This document shows positions 1-7,897 of a stretch of DNA of 29,193 bases, one piece after another. The stretch spans positions 1 to 29,193 of the forward strand of contig JAEYTA010000017.1 in the NCBI GenBank assembly GCA_023434265.1, written 5' to 3'. The notes under the pieces are model-generated. The model was not told where the DNA came from. It ran no database searches and worked only from the letters and a program-made list of their open reading frames with translations. The stretch is from Pseudomonadota bacterium (lineage in GTDB: Bacteria; Pseudomonadota; Alphaproteobacteria; Caulobacterales; Caulobacteraceae). Every line of letters starts with the position of its first letter. Position 1 is the first letter of the stretch. A program made the translations under genes and the position numbers.

Positions 1-275
1 CGCTTGACCTCGATCGACTCGATGTTCGGCGACAGGATCGGGAAGACGCGCTCGACGCCCTCGCCGAAGGAAATCTTGCGGACGGTGAAGTTCTCGTTCA
101 CCCCGCCGCCGGCGCGGGCGATGCAGACGCCCTCGAAGGCCTGGACGCGTTCGCGCTCGCCTTCCTTGATGCGCACGTTGACGCGCAGGGTGTCGCCGGG
201 CTGGAATTCGGGGATGGCGCGCTTCTCGACGAGGCGGGCCTTTTCTTCGGCAGCGATCTGCTGGACGATGTTCAT
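1..275 (-). CDS. rplS: 50S ribosomal protein L19 (3' end cut by window)
   Basis: Ribosomal protein L19 sits at the 30S-50S interface of the ribosome. The visible 91 residues begin MNIVQQIAAEEKARL and carry the L19 core: FQPGDTLRVNVRIKEGERER near residues 24-43, then FEGVCIARAGGGVNENFTVRK, ending around PNIESIEVK where the window stops. Most of the usual ~115-130 residues are present; only the basic C-terminal tail is missing. The ATG at 275 is chosen because a GAGGAG ribosome binding site (complement of 282-287) precedes it by about 6 bases. It starts 1 base after the trmD stop codon, and its binding site lies inside the end of trmD, so the two are co-transcribed and probably translationally coupled, the usual trmD-rplS order. 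The identification is firm. Confidence 0.96.
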   Translation of the reverse strand, partial: MNIVQQIAAEEKARLVEKRAIPEFQPGDTLRVNVRIKEGERERVQAFEGVCIARAGGGVNENFTVRKISFGEGVERVFPILSPNIESIEVK

Positions 276-276
276 T

Positions 277-999
277 CTATTCTCCTCGGGCTTTTTCGCC
301 CTTTAGCTGTGAGTTGGCGAGATACGCCGACCAGAGGTCCGGCCGCCGCTCCCGCGTGGTCTTCTCCCGCTGCCCCTGGCGCCATTGCGCGACCTTCTTG
401 TGGTCGCCCGACAGCAGGACCTCAGGAATGTCGAGCCCCTCGAACGTCCGCGGTCGCGTGTACTGCGGATACTCCAGAAGCCCGTCCTCGAAGCTCTCCG
501 AACCGAGGCTATCGGCCTGGCCCAGCACTCCGGGGATCAGTCTTACGCACGCCTCGATCGCGACCATCGCCGCCGCCTCGCCGCCGGCGAGAACCGCGTC
601 TCCGACCGAGACCTCCTCGAACCCACGGGCGTCGAGCACCCGCTGGTCCACCCCCTCGAACCGGCCGCAGAGGACGACGACGCCGTCTCCCGACGCCCAG
701 TCCTTCACCCGCGCCTGGGTCAGGGGCCGACCCCGGGCGCTCATGTACAAAAGCGGCCGTCGAGGTCCCGAAAGGCTGTCCACCGCCCGGGCCACCACGT
801 CCGCCTTCAACACCGCTCCCGGTCCGCCGCCCGCGGGGGTGTCGTCCAGGAAGCCGCGCCTATCGTCGGAGAACGCCCGGATGTCAAGGGTTTCGAGGCT
901 CCACAGCCCCTTCTCGCGCCACGCCGTGCCGATCAGCGACACGCCGAGCGGGCCGGGAAAGGCCTCCGGAAACATGGTCAGGACGGTGGCGGTGAACAT
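277..999 (-). CDS. trmD: tRNA (guanine-N1-)-methyltransferase TrmD
   Basis: TrmD methylates N1 of G37 next to the anticodon using S-adenosylmethionine, which prevents frameshifting. The 240-residue protein has the family landmarks: LYMSARGRPLTQ (84-95), CGRFEGVDQRV (111-121) and VSVGDAVLAGGEAAAM (130-145) of the SPOUT trefoil knot, Arg153 in RLIPGVLG, and LEYPQYTRP (175-183). The residue aligned with the catalytic Asp169 of the E. coli/Haemophilus enzymes is Glu168 (SESF instead of EDSF), a conservative exchange. The start codon is preceded by the heptad-repeat element 999-1077 and no Shine-Dalgarno sequence is visible. rimM, which in many bacteria directly precedes trmD, is not there; the upstream neighbour is a flavoprotein gene. 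rplS follows after 1 base. Identity is certain. Confidence 0.96.
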   Translation of the reverse strand: MFTATVLTMFPEAFPGPLGVSLIGTAWREKGLWSLETLDIRAFSDDRRGFLDDTPAGGGPGAVLKADVVARAVDSLSGPRRPLLYMSARGRPLTQARVKDWASGDGVVVLCGRFEGVDQRVLDARGFEEVSVGDAVLAGGEAAAMVAIEACVRLIPGVLGQADSLGSESFEDGLLEYPQYTRPRTFEGLDIPEVLLSGDHKKVAQWRQGQREKTTRERRPDLWSAYLANSQLKGEKARGE

Positions 1000-1077
1000 A
1001 GGGGCCGGGTTCTGGGGGCTAGGGGCTAGGGCGCTGACGGCCCTCCCTAGAACCTAGTCCCTAGAACCTACAACCTA
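999..1077. repeat. Inverted pair of 7-bp repeat arrays (heptad hairpin, locus 1)
   Basis: On the plus strand five 7-bp units run from 999 to 1033: TAGGGGC, CGGGTTC, TGGGGGC, TAGGGGC, TAGGGCG. On the minus strand five units run from 1077 down to 1043: TAGGTTG, TAGGTTC, TAGGGAC, TAGGTTC, TAGGGAG. The arms are 35 bp each, about 70 percent complementary, around a 9-base spacer (1034-1042). The element begins with the TAG stop codon of the flavoprotein gene and ends on the first base of the trmD start codon, so it is the whole intergenic space. It could act as a terminator, mRNA end stabiliser or attenuator; there is no T tract. Function is unknown. Confidence 0.85.
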
Positions 1078-2301
1078 GCACACCTGTCCCGCCGCCCAGC
1101 CCGACGACCAGGCCCACTGGAAATTGTAGCCGCCCAGCCAGCCGGTGACGTCGACCGCCTCGCCGATCACGTACAGGCCGGGAACGGTCTTCGCCTGCAG
1201 GGTCTGCTGGTCCAGCGCGTCCGTGGCCACGCCGCCGAGCATGACCTCGGCCGTGCGGTAGCCCTCCGAACCGACCGGCTTGACCGTCCAGCGGTTCACC
1301 GCTTCGTCCAGCCGGCGCAGCGCCTTGTCGCCGACCTCGGCCAGCTTGCCCGACACGCCCTCGCGCTCGCACAGGCTCTCGGCCAGGCGGCGCGGGACGA
1401 TGTGGGCCAGCGCGGTGTGCACGGCCTGCTTGCCGTTCTCCTCCTTCGCGGCCCTGAGCGTCGCATGGACGTCGACGCCCGGGGCCATGGCGACGGTGAT
1501 CGCCTCGCCCTCGCGCCAGTAGGAGCTGATCTGCAGGATCGACGGGCCTGACAGGCCGCGGTGGGTGAACAGCAGACCCTCGGCGAAGCGGGTCTCGCCC
1601 GACGGACGGCCCGGCGCGCGGCGGTCGGCGGGGACGCGGTGGGCGACCACCGCCTCGACCGACAGGCCGGCCAGCGGCTTCAGCGTCTCGAGCAGTCCCG
1701 CCTCGAAGGTCAGCGGGACCAGCGCCGGGCGGGTGTCGGTGACGCGCAGGCCGAACTGGCGGGCGGCGTCGAGGGCCCAGCCCGTCGCGCCCATCTTCGG
1801 GATCGACTTGCCGCCGGCGGCCAGCACCAGCGAGCGGCAGCGGACGACCGATCCGTCCGACAGCGCGGCCTCGAAGCCCTCGCCGCGCCGATCGACGCGG
1901 TCCACGGCCACGCCCAGCCGCAGCGTCGCGCCGGCCTCGCGCAGGCCGTCGGTCAGCATGCGGATGATCTGCCTGGCGGAGTCGTCGCAGAACAGCTGCC
2001 CCAGCGTCTTCTCGTGCCAGGCGATGCCGGCGGCGTCGACGCGCTTGATGAAGTCGTGCTGGGTGAAGCGCTTCAGGGCCGAGGTGGCGAAGCGCGGGTT
2101 CTCGCCGAGGAAGGCGTGCGGCCCGCAGCCGAGGTTGGTGAAGTTGCACCGCCCCCCGCCGGAGATGCGGATCTTCTCGCCCGGGGCGCGGGCGTGGTCG
2201 AGGACCAGCACGGAGCGGCCGCGGCGTCCGGCTTCCCAAGCGCACATCATCCCGGCCGCGCCCGCGCCGACGATCAGGACGTCGATTTCGGCAGGTTTAA
2301 T
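1075..2301 (-). CDS. HI0933/BaiN-family FAD-dependent oxidoreductase, non-canonical start
   Basis: This is a flavoprotein of the HI0933/YhiN/BaiN family (possibly the TIGR03862 branch); these enzymes bind FAD and NAD(P), and their substrates are mostly unknown. Visible motifs are the Rossmann VLIVGAGAAG at the extreme N-terminus, the family signature GEKIRISGGGRCNFTN about 20 residues further on, a second FAD contact VLAAGGKSIPKMG, and the C-terminal GEAVDVTGWLGGYNFQWAW. The first ATG in frame (2250) would cut off the Rossmann glycines. Between 2250 and the upstream in-frame stop there is no ATG, GTG or TTG; I extend to an ATT (2299-2301) that overlaps the polA stop as ATTAA, giving 408 residues. 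A CTG at 2277 is the other candidate. The TAG stop is the first unit of the heptad element. Family certain, start uncertain. Confidence 0.88.
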   Translation of the reverse strand: MKPAEIDVLIVGAGAAGMMCAWEAGRRGRSVLVLDHARAPGEKIRISGGGRCNFTNLGCGPHAFLGENPRFATSALKRFTQHDFIKRVDAAGIAWHEKTLGQLFCDDSARQIIRMLTDGLREAGATLRLGVAVDRVDRRGEGFEAALSDGSVVRCRSLVLAAGGKSIPKMGATGWALDAARQFGLRVTDTRPALVPLTFEAGLLETLKPLAGLSVEAVVAHRVPADRRAPGRPSGETRFAEGLLFTHRGLSGPSILQISSYWREGEAITVAMAPGVDVHATLRAAKEENGKQAVHTALAHIVPRRLAESLCEREGVSGKLAEVGDKALRRLDEAVNRWTVKPVGSEGYRTAEVMLGGVATDALDQQTLQAKTVPGLYVIGEAVDVTGWLGGYNFQWAWSSGWAAGQVC

Positions 2302-5197
2302 GGGCGTCGTCCCAGTTGCCGGCGGCGCGGGCGTCGACGACCAGCGGCACGGTGAGGGAGACGGCCGGCTCGGCGGCGCCCTCCATCACCCGGCGGATGA
2401 CCTTGATGGCTGGCTCGGCGAGGGCCTCCGGGGCCTCGAAGACCAGTTCGTCGTGGACCTGCAGCAGCATCTTCACATCCTGCAGCCCGGCTTCCGCCAG
2501 CGCGCCCGGCATGCGGATCATGGCGCGGCGGATGATGTCGGCGGCGGCGCCCTGGATCGGGGCGTTGATGGCGGCGCGTTCGCCGAAGCTGCGCTCGGCG
2601 GCCGACTTCGACTGGATGGCGGGGATGTGGATGCGGCGCCCGAACAGGGTCTCGACCCGGCCGCTCTCGCGCACCCGGGCGCGCATGGCGTCCATGTAGG
2701 CGCGGATGCCGGGGAAACGCTCGAAATAGGTCTTGATGTAGGCCCCGGCCTCGCCCTGGTCGATGCCGAGCTGGTTGGCGAGGCCGAAGGCGGAGATGCC
2801 GTAGACGATGCCGAAGTTGATGGCCTTGGCGCGCCGCCGCGTCTCCGGGTCCATCTGCTCCAGCGGCACGTTGAACATCTCGCTGGCCGTGGCCGCGTGG
2901 ATGTCGAGCCCGGCCTTGAAGGCGCGCTTCAGTTCGGGGATGTCGCCGATGTGGGCGAGCAGGCGCAGCTCGATCTGGCTGTAGTCGGCGCTGATCAGGA
3001 CGTTGCCCGGCCCGGCGATGAAGGCCTGGCGGATCTGTCGGCCGGTCTCGGTGCGGATCGGGATGTTCTGCAGGTTGGGGTCGGAACTGGCCAGGCGGCC
3101 GGTGGAGGCGGCGGCGAGCTGGTAGGAGGTGTGAACCCGGTCGCTGGCCGGGTCCATGGCCTCGATCAGGGCGTCGGTGTAGGTGCCCTTCAGCTTCGAC
3201 AGCTGACGCCAGTCGAGCAGCACGCGGGGCAGCTCGTGGGTCAGGGCCAGCTCCTCCAGCACGGAGGCCTCGGTGCCCCATTGGCCGGAGGCGGTCTTGC
3301 GGCCGCCGGGCAGGGCCATCTCTCCGAACAGGATCTCGCCGATCTGGCGCGGCGAGCCGACGTTGAACGGCCGGCCGGCCAGCTGGTGGGCCCGTTCCTC
3401 CAGCTCGGCCATGCGGAAGCCGAACTCCGACGACAGGCGGCGCAGGCGCTCCGGGTCCACGCGCACGCCCTCACGCTCCATGTCGGCCAGCACGGCCGGG
3501 AGGGGACGCTCGAGCGTCTCGTAGACCGTGACCAGCCCCTGCTCGGCGAGCCGGGGCTTGAGGATGCGCCACAGGCGCAGCGTCACGTCGGCGTCCTCGG
3601 CGGCGTAGCAGGTCGCCGGCTTCAGCTCGACGTGCTTGAAGCTCTTCTGGCTCTTGCCGGTCCCGGCGACCGACTTGAAGGCGATCGGCTGATGGCCGAG
3701 GTGGCGCTGGGCCAGCTCGTCCATGCCGTGCGGGTGGCGGCCGCCGTCCAGCACATAGGAGATCAGCATGGTGTCGTCGACCGGGGCCACGCGGATGCCG
3801 CGGCGGGCCATGACGGCGATGTCGTATTTGACGTTCTGGCCGACCTTGAGGACCGCCGGGTCCTCCAGCAGCGTCTTCAGCCGGGCCAGGGCCGTCGGCT
3901 TGTCGATCTGGGGGATGGCCTCGGGAGCCGGGGCGTCGCCGAACAGGCCCTCGCCCGCCTGCGGCGCCGCCTCGTGGGTCAGCGGGATGTAGCAGGCAGC
4001 GTTGGGGCCGACGGCCAGCGACACGCCGCAAAGGCCGGCGTGGGTGGCGCTGAGCGAGTCCGTCTCGGTGTCGAATCCGACCACCCCGGCCTCGCGGGCG
4101 CGGGCGATCCAGCGGTCGAGCGCCTCCGGCGTCTGGACGCATTCGTAGGCGTCGGAGTCGAAGCTCTGCGCCTCGGCCGGCGCCGGGGCGACGTCGCCGT
4201 AGCGCGGCGCGATGACCGGGGCCGAGGGCATGCGCGGGCGGGCGGTGAACGCCGAGCCGTCCTTCTGCGGGGCCTTGCCGTCGCCGACGCGGGCGCGCAG
4301 CGAGCGGAACTCCATGCGGTCGAGGAAGTCGCCCAGCCGCTCCGGGTCGGGATCGCGGACCGCGAAATCCTCGATCGGCTCCGGGGCCGGCGCGTCGCAG
4401 GTCAGGCGGCAGAGTTCGCGCGACAGGCGGATCTGGTCGGCGAACTCGATCAGGGTCTCGCGCCGCTTCGGCTGCTTGATCTCGCCGGCGCGGGCCAGAA
4501 GGGTGTCGAGGTCGCCGAACTCGGTGATCAGCTGGGCCGCCGTCTTGGGCCCGATGCCGGGCGCGCCGGGGACGTTGTCGACGCTGTCGCCGATCAGGGC
4601 CTGGACCTCGACCACCTTGTCGGGCGTGACGCCGAACTTCTCGAACACCGCCTCCTCGGCGAGGCGGCGGTCCTTCATCGGGTCCCACATCACCACCGAG
4701 GGGCCGATCAGCTGCATCAGGTCCTTGTCGGACGACACGATCACCGCCTCGCCGCCCGCGTCCCGCGCCTTGCAGGCGTAGGTGGCGATGAGGTCGTCGG
4801 CCTCGTAGCCGGCCAGCTCGACGCAGTGCACGCCGAAGGCGGCTGTGGCCTCGCGCACCAGCGGGAACTGCGGGATCAGGTCCTCCGGCGGCGCCGACCG
4901 GTTGGCCTTGTACTGGTCGTACATCTCGTTGCGGAAGGTCTTCTCCGAATGGTCGAAGATGGCCACCAGGTGGGTCGGACCGTCCGGACCCTTCATGTCC
5001 CGGATCAGCTTCCACAGCATGTTGCAGTAGCCCTGCACCGCGCCGACGGGCAGGCCGTCGGACTTGCGCGTCAGCGGCGGCAGGGCGTGGTAGGCGCGGA
5101 AGATGTAGGCCGAGGCGTCGATCATCCACAGCCGGATGGCCGGGCCGTCCTGGGTGAGGGGGCGGTCGGGGGTCTCGGGCGCGGCGACGTCGGTCAT
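2297..5197 (-). CDS. polA: DNA polymerase I
   Basis: DNA polymerase I fills gaps, removes Okazaki primers and takes part in excision repair. The 966-residue product has three domains. The 5' nuclease (about 20-310) shows YEADDLIATYA, SSDKDLMQL and GDSVDNVPG-GIGPKTA. The 3'-5' proofreading domain (about 350-545) keeps its acidic residues in VGFDTETDSL, GQNVKYDIAV and YAAEDADVTLRL, so proofreading is probably active. The polymerase domain has motif A (SADYSQIELRLLAHI, near 739), the O-helix (RRAKAINFGIVYGIS, near 795) and motif C (VHDELVFE, near 917). ATG 5197 is used; an in-frame GTG at 5218 would add seven residues, and neither has a clear ribosome binding site. It lies 45 bases after the lipoprotein gene upstream and its stop overlaps the start region of the flavoprotein, so it is in an operon. 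Identity is certain. Confidence 0.97.
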   Translation of the reverse strand: MTDVAAPETPDRPLTQDGPAIRLWMIDASAYIFRAYHALPPLTRKSDGLPVGAVQGYCNMLWKLIRDMKGPDGPTHLVAIFDHSEKTFRNEMYDQYKANRSAPPEDLIPQFPLVREATAAFGVHCVELAGYEADDLIATYACKARDAGGEAVIVSSDKDLMQLIGPSVVMWDPMKDRRLAEEAVFEKFGVTPDKVVEVQALIGDSVDNVPGAPGIGPKTAAQLITEFGDLDTLLARAGEIKQPKRRETLIEFADQIRLSRELCRLTCDAPAPEPIEDFAVRDPDPERLGDFLDRMEFRSLRARVGDGKAPQKDGSAFTARPRMPSAPVIAPRYGDVAPAPAEAQSFDSDAYECVQTPEALDRWIARAREAGVVGFDTETDSLSATHAGLCGVSLAVGPNAACYIPLTHEAAPQAGEGLFGDAPAPEAIPQIDKPTALARLKTLLEDPAVLKVGQNVKYDIAVMARRGIRVAPVDDTMLISYVLDGGRHPHGMDELAQRHLGHQPIAFKSVAGTGKSQKSFKHVELKPATCYAAEDADVTLRLWRILKPRLAEQGLVTVYETLERPLPAVLADMEREGVRVDPERLRRLSSEFGFRMAELEERAHQLAGRPFNVGSPRQIGEILFGEMALPGGRKTASGQWGTEASVLEELALTHELPRVLLDWRQLSKLKGTYTDALIEAMDPASDRVHTSYQLAAASTGRLASSDPNLQNIPIRTETGRQIRQAFIAGPGNVLISADYSQIELRLLAHIGDIPELKRAFKAGLDIHAATASEMFNVPLEQMDPETRRRAKAINFGIVYGISAFGLANQLGIDQGEAGAYIKTYFERFPGIRAYMDAMRARVRESGRVETLFGRRIHIPAIQSKSAAERSFGERAAINAPIQGAAADIIRRAMIRMPGALAEAGLQDVKMLLQVHDELVFEAPEALAEPAIKVIRRVMEGAAEPAVSLTVPLVVDARAAGNWDDAH

Positions 5198-5242
5198 GCG
5201 CGGAACATAGGGGGACACGGACCCGCCGTCACCGCCCGAGCA

Positions 5243-5704
5243 CTAGGAGATCCAGGTGTTCCGGCACTCGCCGACGGTCCAGCCCGCGAAGCCGGAGTGG
5301 ACGCGGCACGCGTAGCCCATGCCGGCCAGCGGGCCGTGCAGGATGCCGGTCTCCACCAGGGCGCCCTGGCCGTCGTAGCGCGGCTGCTTGAACGACACCC
5401 AGCGCACGCGTTCGCCCGGCTGATGCGGGCGGTCGGGATCGTGGGTCGACGGGAAGGCGAGGCCGTAGCGGCTCCAGTTGCAGCGCGGGGCCCAGCCCGA
5501 GCCCTCGTCGTCCAGCCACAGCGGCGGCGGGAGGTTGTCGGTGGTGTTGAAGCGGTAGTGCTCCTTCGCCACGGCGGCGATGACGGCGCAGTCGTCGCCG
5601 CTGGCGATGGTCGGCCCTTCTGATGCGGGAGGCGGGGTGGCACAGGCCGACAGCAGGCCCATGAGAATGAAGGTGGGCGCGGTGATGTGGTGTGGGAGGG
5701 TCAT
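5243..5704 (-). CDS. Small lipoprotein of unknown function (paralogue of upstream gene)
   Basis: The 153-residue product has a lipoprotein signal peptide with lipobox LLSAC (Cys21), so it is probably anchored in a membrane facing the periplasm. No known domain was recognised. The mature part starts with a Pro-rich linker and then has CAVIAAVAKEHYRF, a PPLWLDDEG stretch and APRCNWSRYGLAF, followed by a Trp/Phe-containing half and a terminal pair of Cys residues (YACRV and GECRNTW). The order of the first three blocks matches the next gene upstream (CVLIAEVARTQYEF, LPLDRAGHAPRCDW, LGLHV), so the two look like an old tandem duplication. It starts 3 bases after that gene's stop and is followed by polA, so it is probably part of the same transcript. 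Function is unknown. Confidence 0.8.
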   Translation of the reverse strand: MTLPHHITAPTFILMGLLSACATPPPASEGPTIASGDDCAVIAAVAKEHYRFNTTDNLPPPLWLDDEGSGWAPRCNWSRYGLAFPSTHDPDRPHQPGERVRWVSFKQPRYDGQGALVETGILHGPLAGMGYACRVHSGFAGWTVGECRNTWIS

Positions 5705-5707
5705 GGG

Positions 5708-6133
5708 TCAGAAACTCCAGGTGACCGGGCAAGGCTCCACGAGCCGCCACTGTCGACCGTCTCGACGGAGGTGGCAGGTCCTCTCGTAGATGTGGAGGCC
5801 GGTCCAGAAGGTGACCTTGATCCGCCGACCGCCCCCGAGCCCCCAAGGACGGCTGAACGTCACGAGCGACTCCAGGGGTTCCAGATCTTCCGCCCTCTTC
5901 TCCACCACATGGAGGCCTAGCGAAGGCCAGTCGCATCGCGGCGCATGGCCGGCGCGATCGAGCGGCAGAGGTCGCTCAAGGCTGAACTCGTACTGTGTTC
6001 GGGCGACCTCTGCGATCAGAACGCAACTGAGGGGTTGCGCCTCTAGCCCGAGGGGTGGGGGCCCAGGGGGTGTCGCGCAGCCCGAAGCGAGCAAGGCGCC
6101 GCCGACGCCGAGCCGGGCGAGCGCCAGCCGCAT
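5708..6133 (-). CDS. Small lipoprotein of unknown function (tandem paralogue)
   Basis: The product has 141 residues, a short signal peptide and lipobox LASGC (Cys19), so it is a predicted lipoprotein. It shares with the neighbouring gene (5243-5704) a CxxIAxVAxxxYxF helix-like block, a PLPL segment, an APRC(D/N)W motif and two further cysteines (TCHLRR, EPCPVTW), spaced so that disulfides between conserved Cys residues are plausible in the periplasm. No known family is recognised. It begins 4 bases after the stop of the TPP enzyme gene. Its base composition is a little less GC-rich than its neighbours, but it uses similar codons. Whether the lipoproteins have anything to do with the TPP enzyme or polA cannot be told from sequence. 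Confidence 0.78.
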   Translation of the reverse strand: MRLALARLGVGGALLASGCATPPGPPPLGLEAQPLSCVLIAEVARTQYEFSLERPLPLDRAGHAPRCDWPSLGLHVVEKRAEDLEPLESLVTFSRPWGLGGGRRIKVTFWTGLHIYERTCHLRRDGRQWRLVEPCPVTWSF

Positions 6134-6137
6134 TGCT

Positions 6138-7799
6138 CTAAGCCCCGCGCAGGCCGCTGATCGTTCGGCCGGGGGCGATGTCCTCGGCCGAGGTGATCAG
6201 GTGAACGAGGGCGGGCCGGCCGGCGTTCCGGGCCGCCGCCAGCGCGGCCGGGAAATCCCCGGTCCGCTCGCAGCGCACGCCGAAGGCGCCGAACGCTTCC
6301 GCATAGGCCACGAAGTCGGGGTTCCTCAGGTCGGTGGCGATGGTCCGCGCGCCGCCCGGATAGTGGGTCTCCTGGTGCATGCGGATGGTGCCGTAGGTCC
6401 CGTTGTCGACCACCACCACCACGGCGTTGATGCCGTACTGGACGGCGGTGGCGATCTCCTGCCCGGTCATCAGGTAGTCGCCGTCGCCGGCGATGCAGAT
6501 GACGTCGCGGTCGGGGTGGACCGACTTGGCGGCCAGCGCGGCCGGATAGCCGTAGCCCATGGCCCCGGAGGTCGGCGCCAGCTGCGTCCGCCGCGCGCGG
6601 TGACGGTGGAAGCGGTGCAGCCAGGCGGCGAAATTGCCAGCCCCGTTGGTGAGGATGGCGTCGGCGGGCAGGGCCTCGCCGAGGTGGCGGATCACCTCGC
6701 TCATGTTCACCGGTCCGGTGACCTCGACCGGCTGGATGAAGCCGTCGTAGTCGGCGCGGGCGGCGGCGGCCTCGTCGGCCCAGCTGCGGCCCGGATCGAT
6801 CCGCGACAGGGCGAGCGCGGCCAGCGAATTGTCGGCGGCGGCGCTGAGCAGCGGCGTCCACACCCGGCCCAGCTCCTCCGGCCCCGGGTGGATGTGGATC
6901 AGGGTTTCGGCCGTGCGGGCGCGGTCCAGCAGGGTGTAGCCCTGGGTCGGATTCTCGCCGAGACGGGCGCCCACGGCGAGGATCAGGTCCGCCGCCCTGA
7001 CCCGCGCCGTCAGCTTCGGATTGCAGCCGAGGCCGAGGTCGCCGGCGTAGTTCGAGCGGTCGTTGGAGATCAGGTCCTTGCGCCGGAAGGACAGGGCGAC
7101 CGGCAGGCCCAGCCGTTCGGCCCAGTCGCCGATGGCCGTGGTCGCCGCGTCGGTCCAGCCGGAGCCGCCCAGCACCAGCAGCGGCCGTTCCGCCTGCGCC
7201 AGCCGCTCGCGGACCTGTTCGACGAAGGCCGGGTCCGGCGCCGCCTTCGCGGGCGTCACCGGGCGCACCGGGGCGGGGCCGCCGTCGGCGTGCAGGATGT
7301 CCTCGGGCAGGCCGATGACCACCGGCCCCATGCGGCCCTGCAGCGCCGTGGCGAAGGCGCGCTCGACCACCTCGACGGTGCGCTCCGGGGTCTCGATCTC
7401 GGTGGCCCATTTGGCGAGGCCGCCGAACACCTCGCGGTAGTCGACCTCCTGGAAGGCGCCGCGGCCGCGGTCGCTCAGGGCGATCTGGCCGACGAACAGG
7501 ATCATCGGCGTGGAGTCCTGGTGCGCCGTATGCACCCCGATGGAGGCGTGGGTCGCGCCCGGACCGCGCGTGACCATGCACACCCCCGGCTTGCCCGTCA
7601 GCTTGCCGTACGCCTCGGCCATGTTGGCCGCGCCGGCCTCGTGGCGGCAGGCGATCACCTCGATGCGGTCGCGCACGTCGGCCAGCGCGTCGAGCACCGC
7701 CAGATAGCTCTCGCCCGGCACGCAGAAGACCCGGTCGATGCCGTTGATGACGAGCGTTTCGACGAGGCGGCGGGCGGCGGTGTTGGCGGGCTGGGTCAT
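6138..7799 (-). CDS. Thiamine pyrophosphate-binding enzyme (acetolactate synthase-like)
   Basis: This 553-residue protein has the three-domain build of the acetolactate synthase/benzoylformate decarboxylase superfamily: PYR domain (about 8-165), central domain (about 190-320) and PP domain (about 360-525). The cofactor-activating Glu is in CRHEAGAANMAEAYG (about 49), followed by VTRGPGATHA. The Mg-TPP motif starts GDGDYLMTGQEIATA near 436 and ends at VVVVDNGTYG. The reaction cannot be fixed: no small ilvN subunit is adjacent and many such enzymes are decarboxylases or carboligases of unknown substrate. The ATG at 7799 (MTQPANTAARR) is chosen over an upstream in-frame start at 7871 because GGCGGAG stands just before it and family proteins begin here. 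It heads the operon leading to polA. Confidence 0.85.
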   Translation of the reverse strand: MTQPANTAARRLVETLVINGIDRVFCVPGESYLAVLDALADVRDRIEVIACRHEAGAANMAEAYGKLTGKPGVCMVTRGPGATHASIGVHTAHQDSTPMILFVGQIALSDRGRGAFQEVDYREVFGGLAKWATEIETPERTVEVVERAFATALQGRMGPVVIGLPEDILHADGGPAPVRPVTPAKAAPDPAFVEQVRERLAQAERPLLVLGGSGWTDAATTAIGDWAERLGLPVALSFRRKDLISNDRSNYAGDLGLGCNPKLTARVRAADLILAVGARLGENPTQGYTLLDRARTAETLIHIHPGPEELGRVWTPLLSAAADNSLAALALSRIDPGRSWADEAAAARADYDGFIQPVEVTGPVNMSEVIRHLGEALPADAILTNGAGNFAAWLHRFHRHRARRTQLAPTSGAMGYGYPAALAAKSVHPDRDVICIAGDGDYLMTGQEIATAVQYGINAVVVVVDNGTYGTIRMHQETHYPGGARTIATDLRNPDFVAYAEAFGAFGVRCERTGDFPAALAAARNAGRPALVHLITSAEDIAPGRTISGLRGA

Positions 7800-7897
7800 G
7801 GCTCCGCCGTTAGCAGATCGCCCCCCGGCTTGGCCATGCAACCGAACGGCCACGCTTGCGTTCACGGCCAAGGTTCCACTGCAGCCCCGCCGAGACC

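Noticed and set aside
1565..5623. A 1352-codon open frame on the plus strand
   Set aside because: It runs antisense to the flavoprotein and polA and has a low-complexity, Arg/Gly/Ala/His-rich translation typical of high-GC shadow frames.
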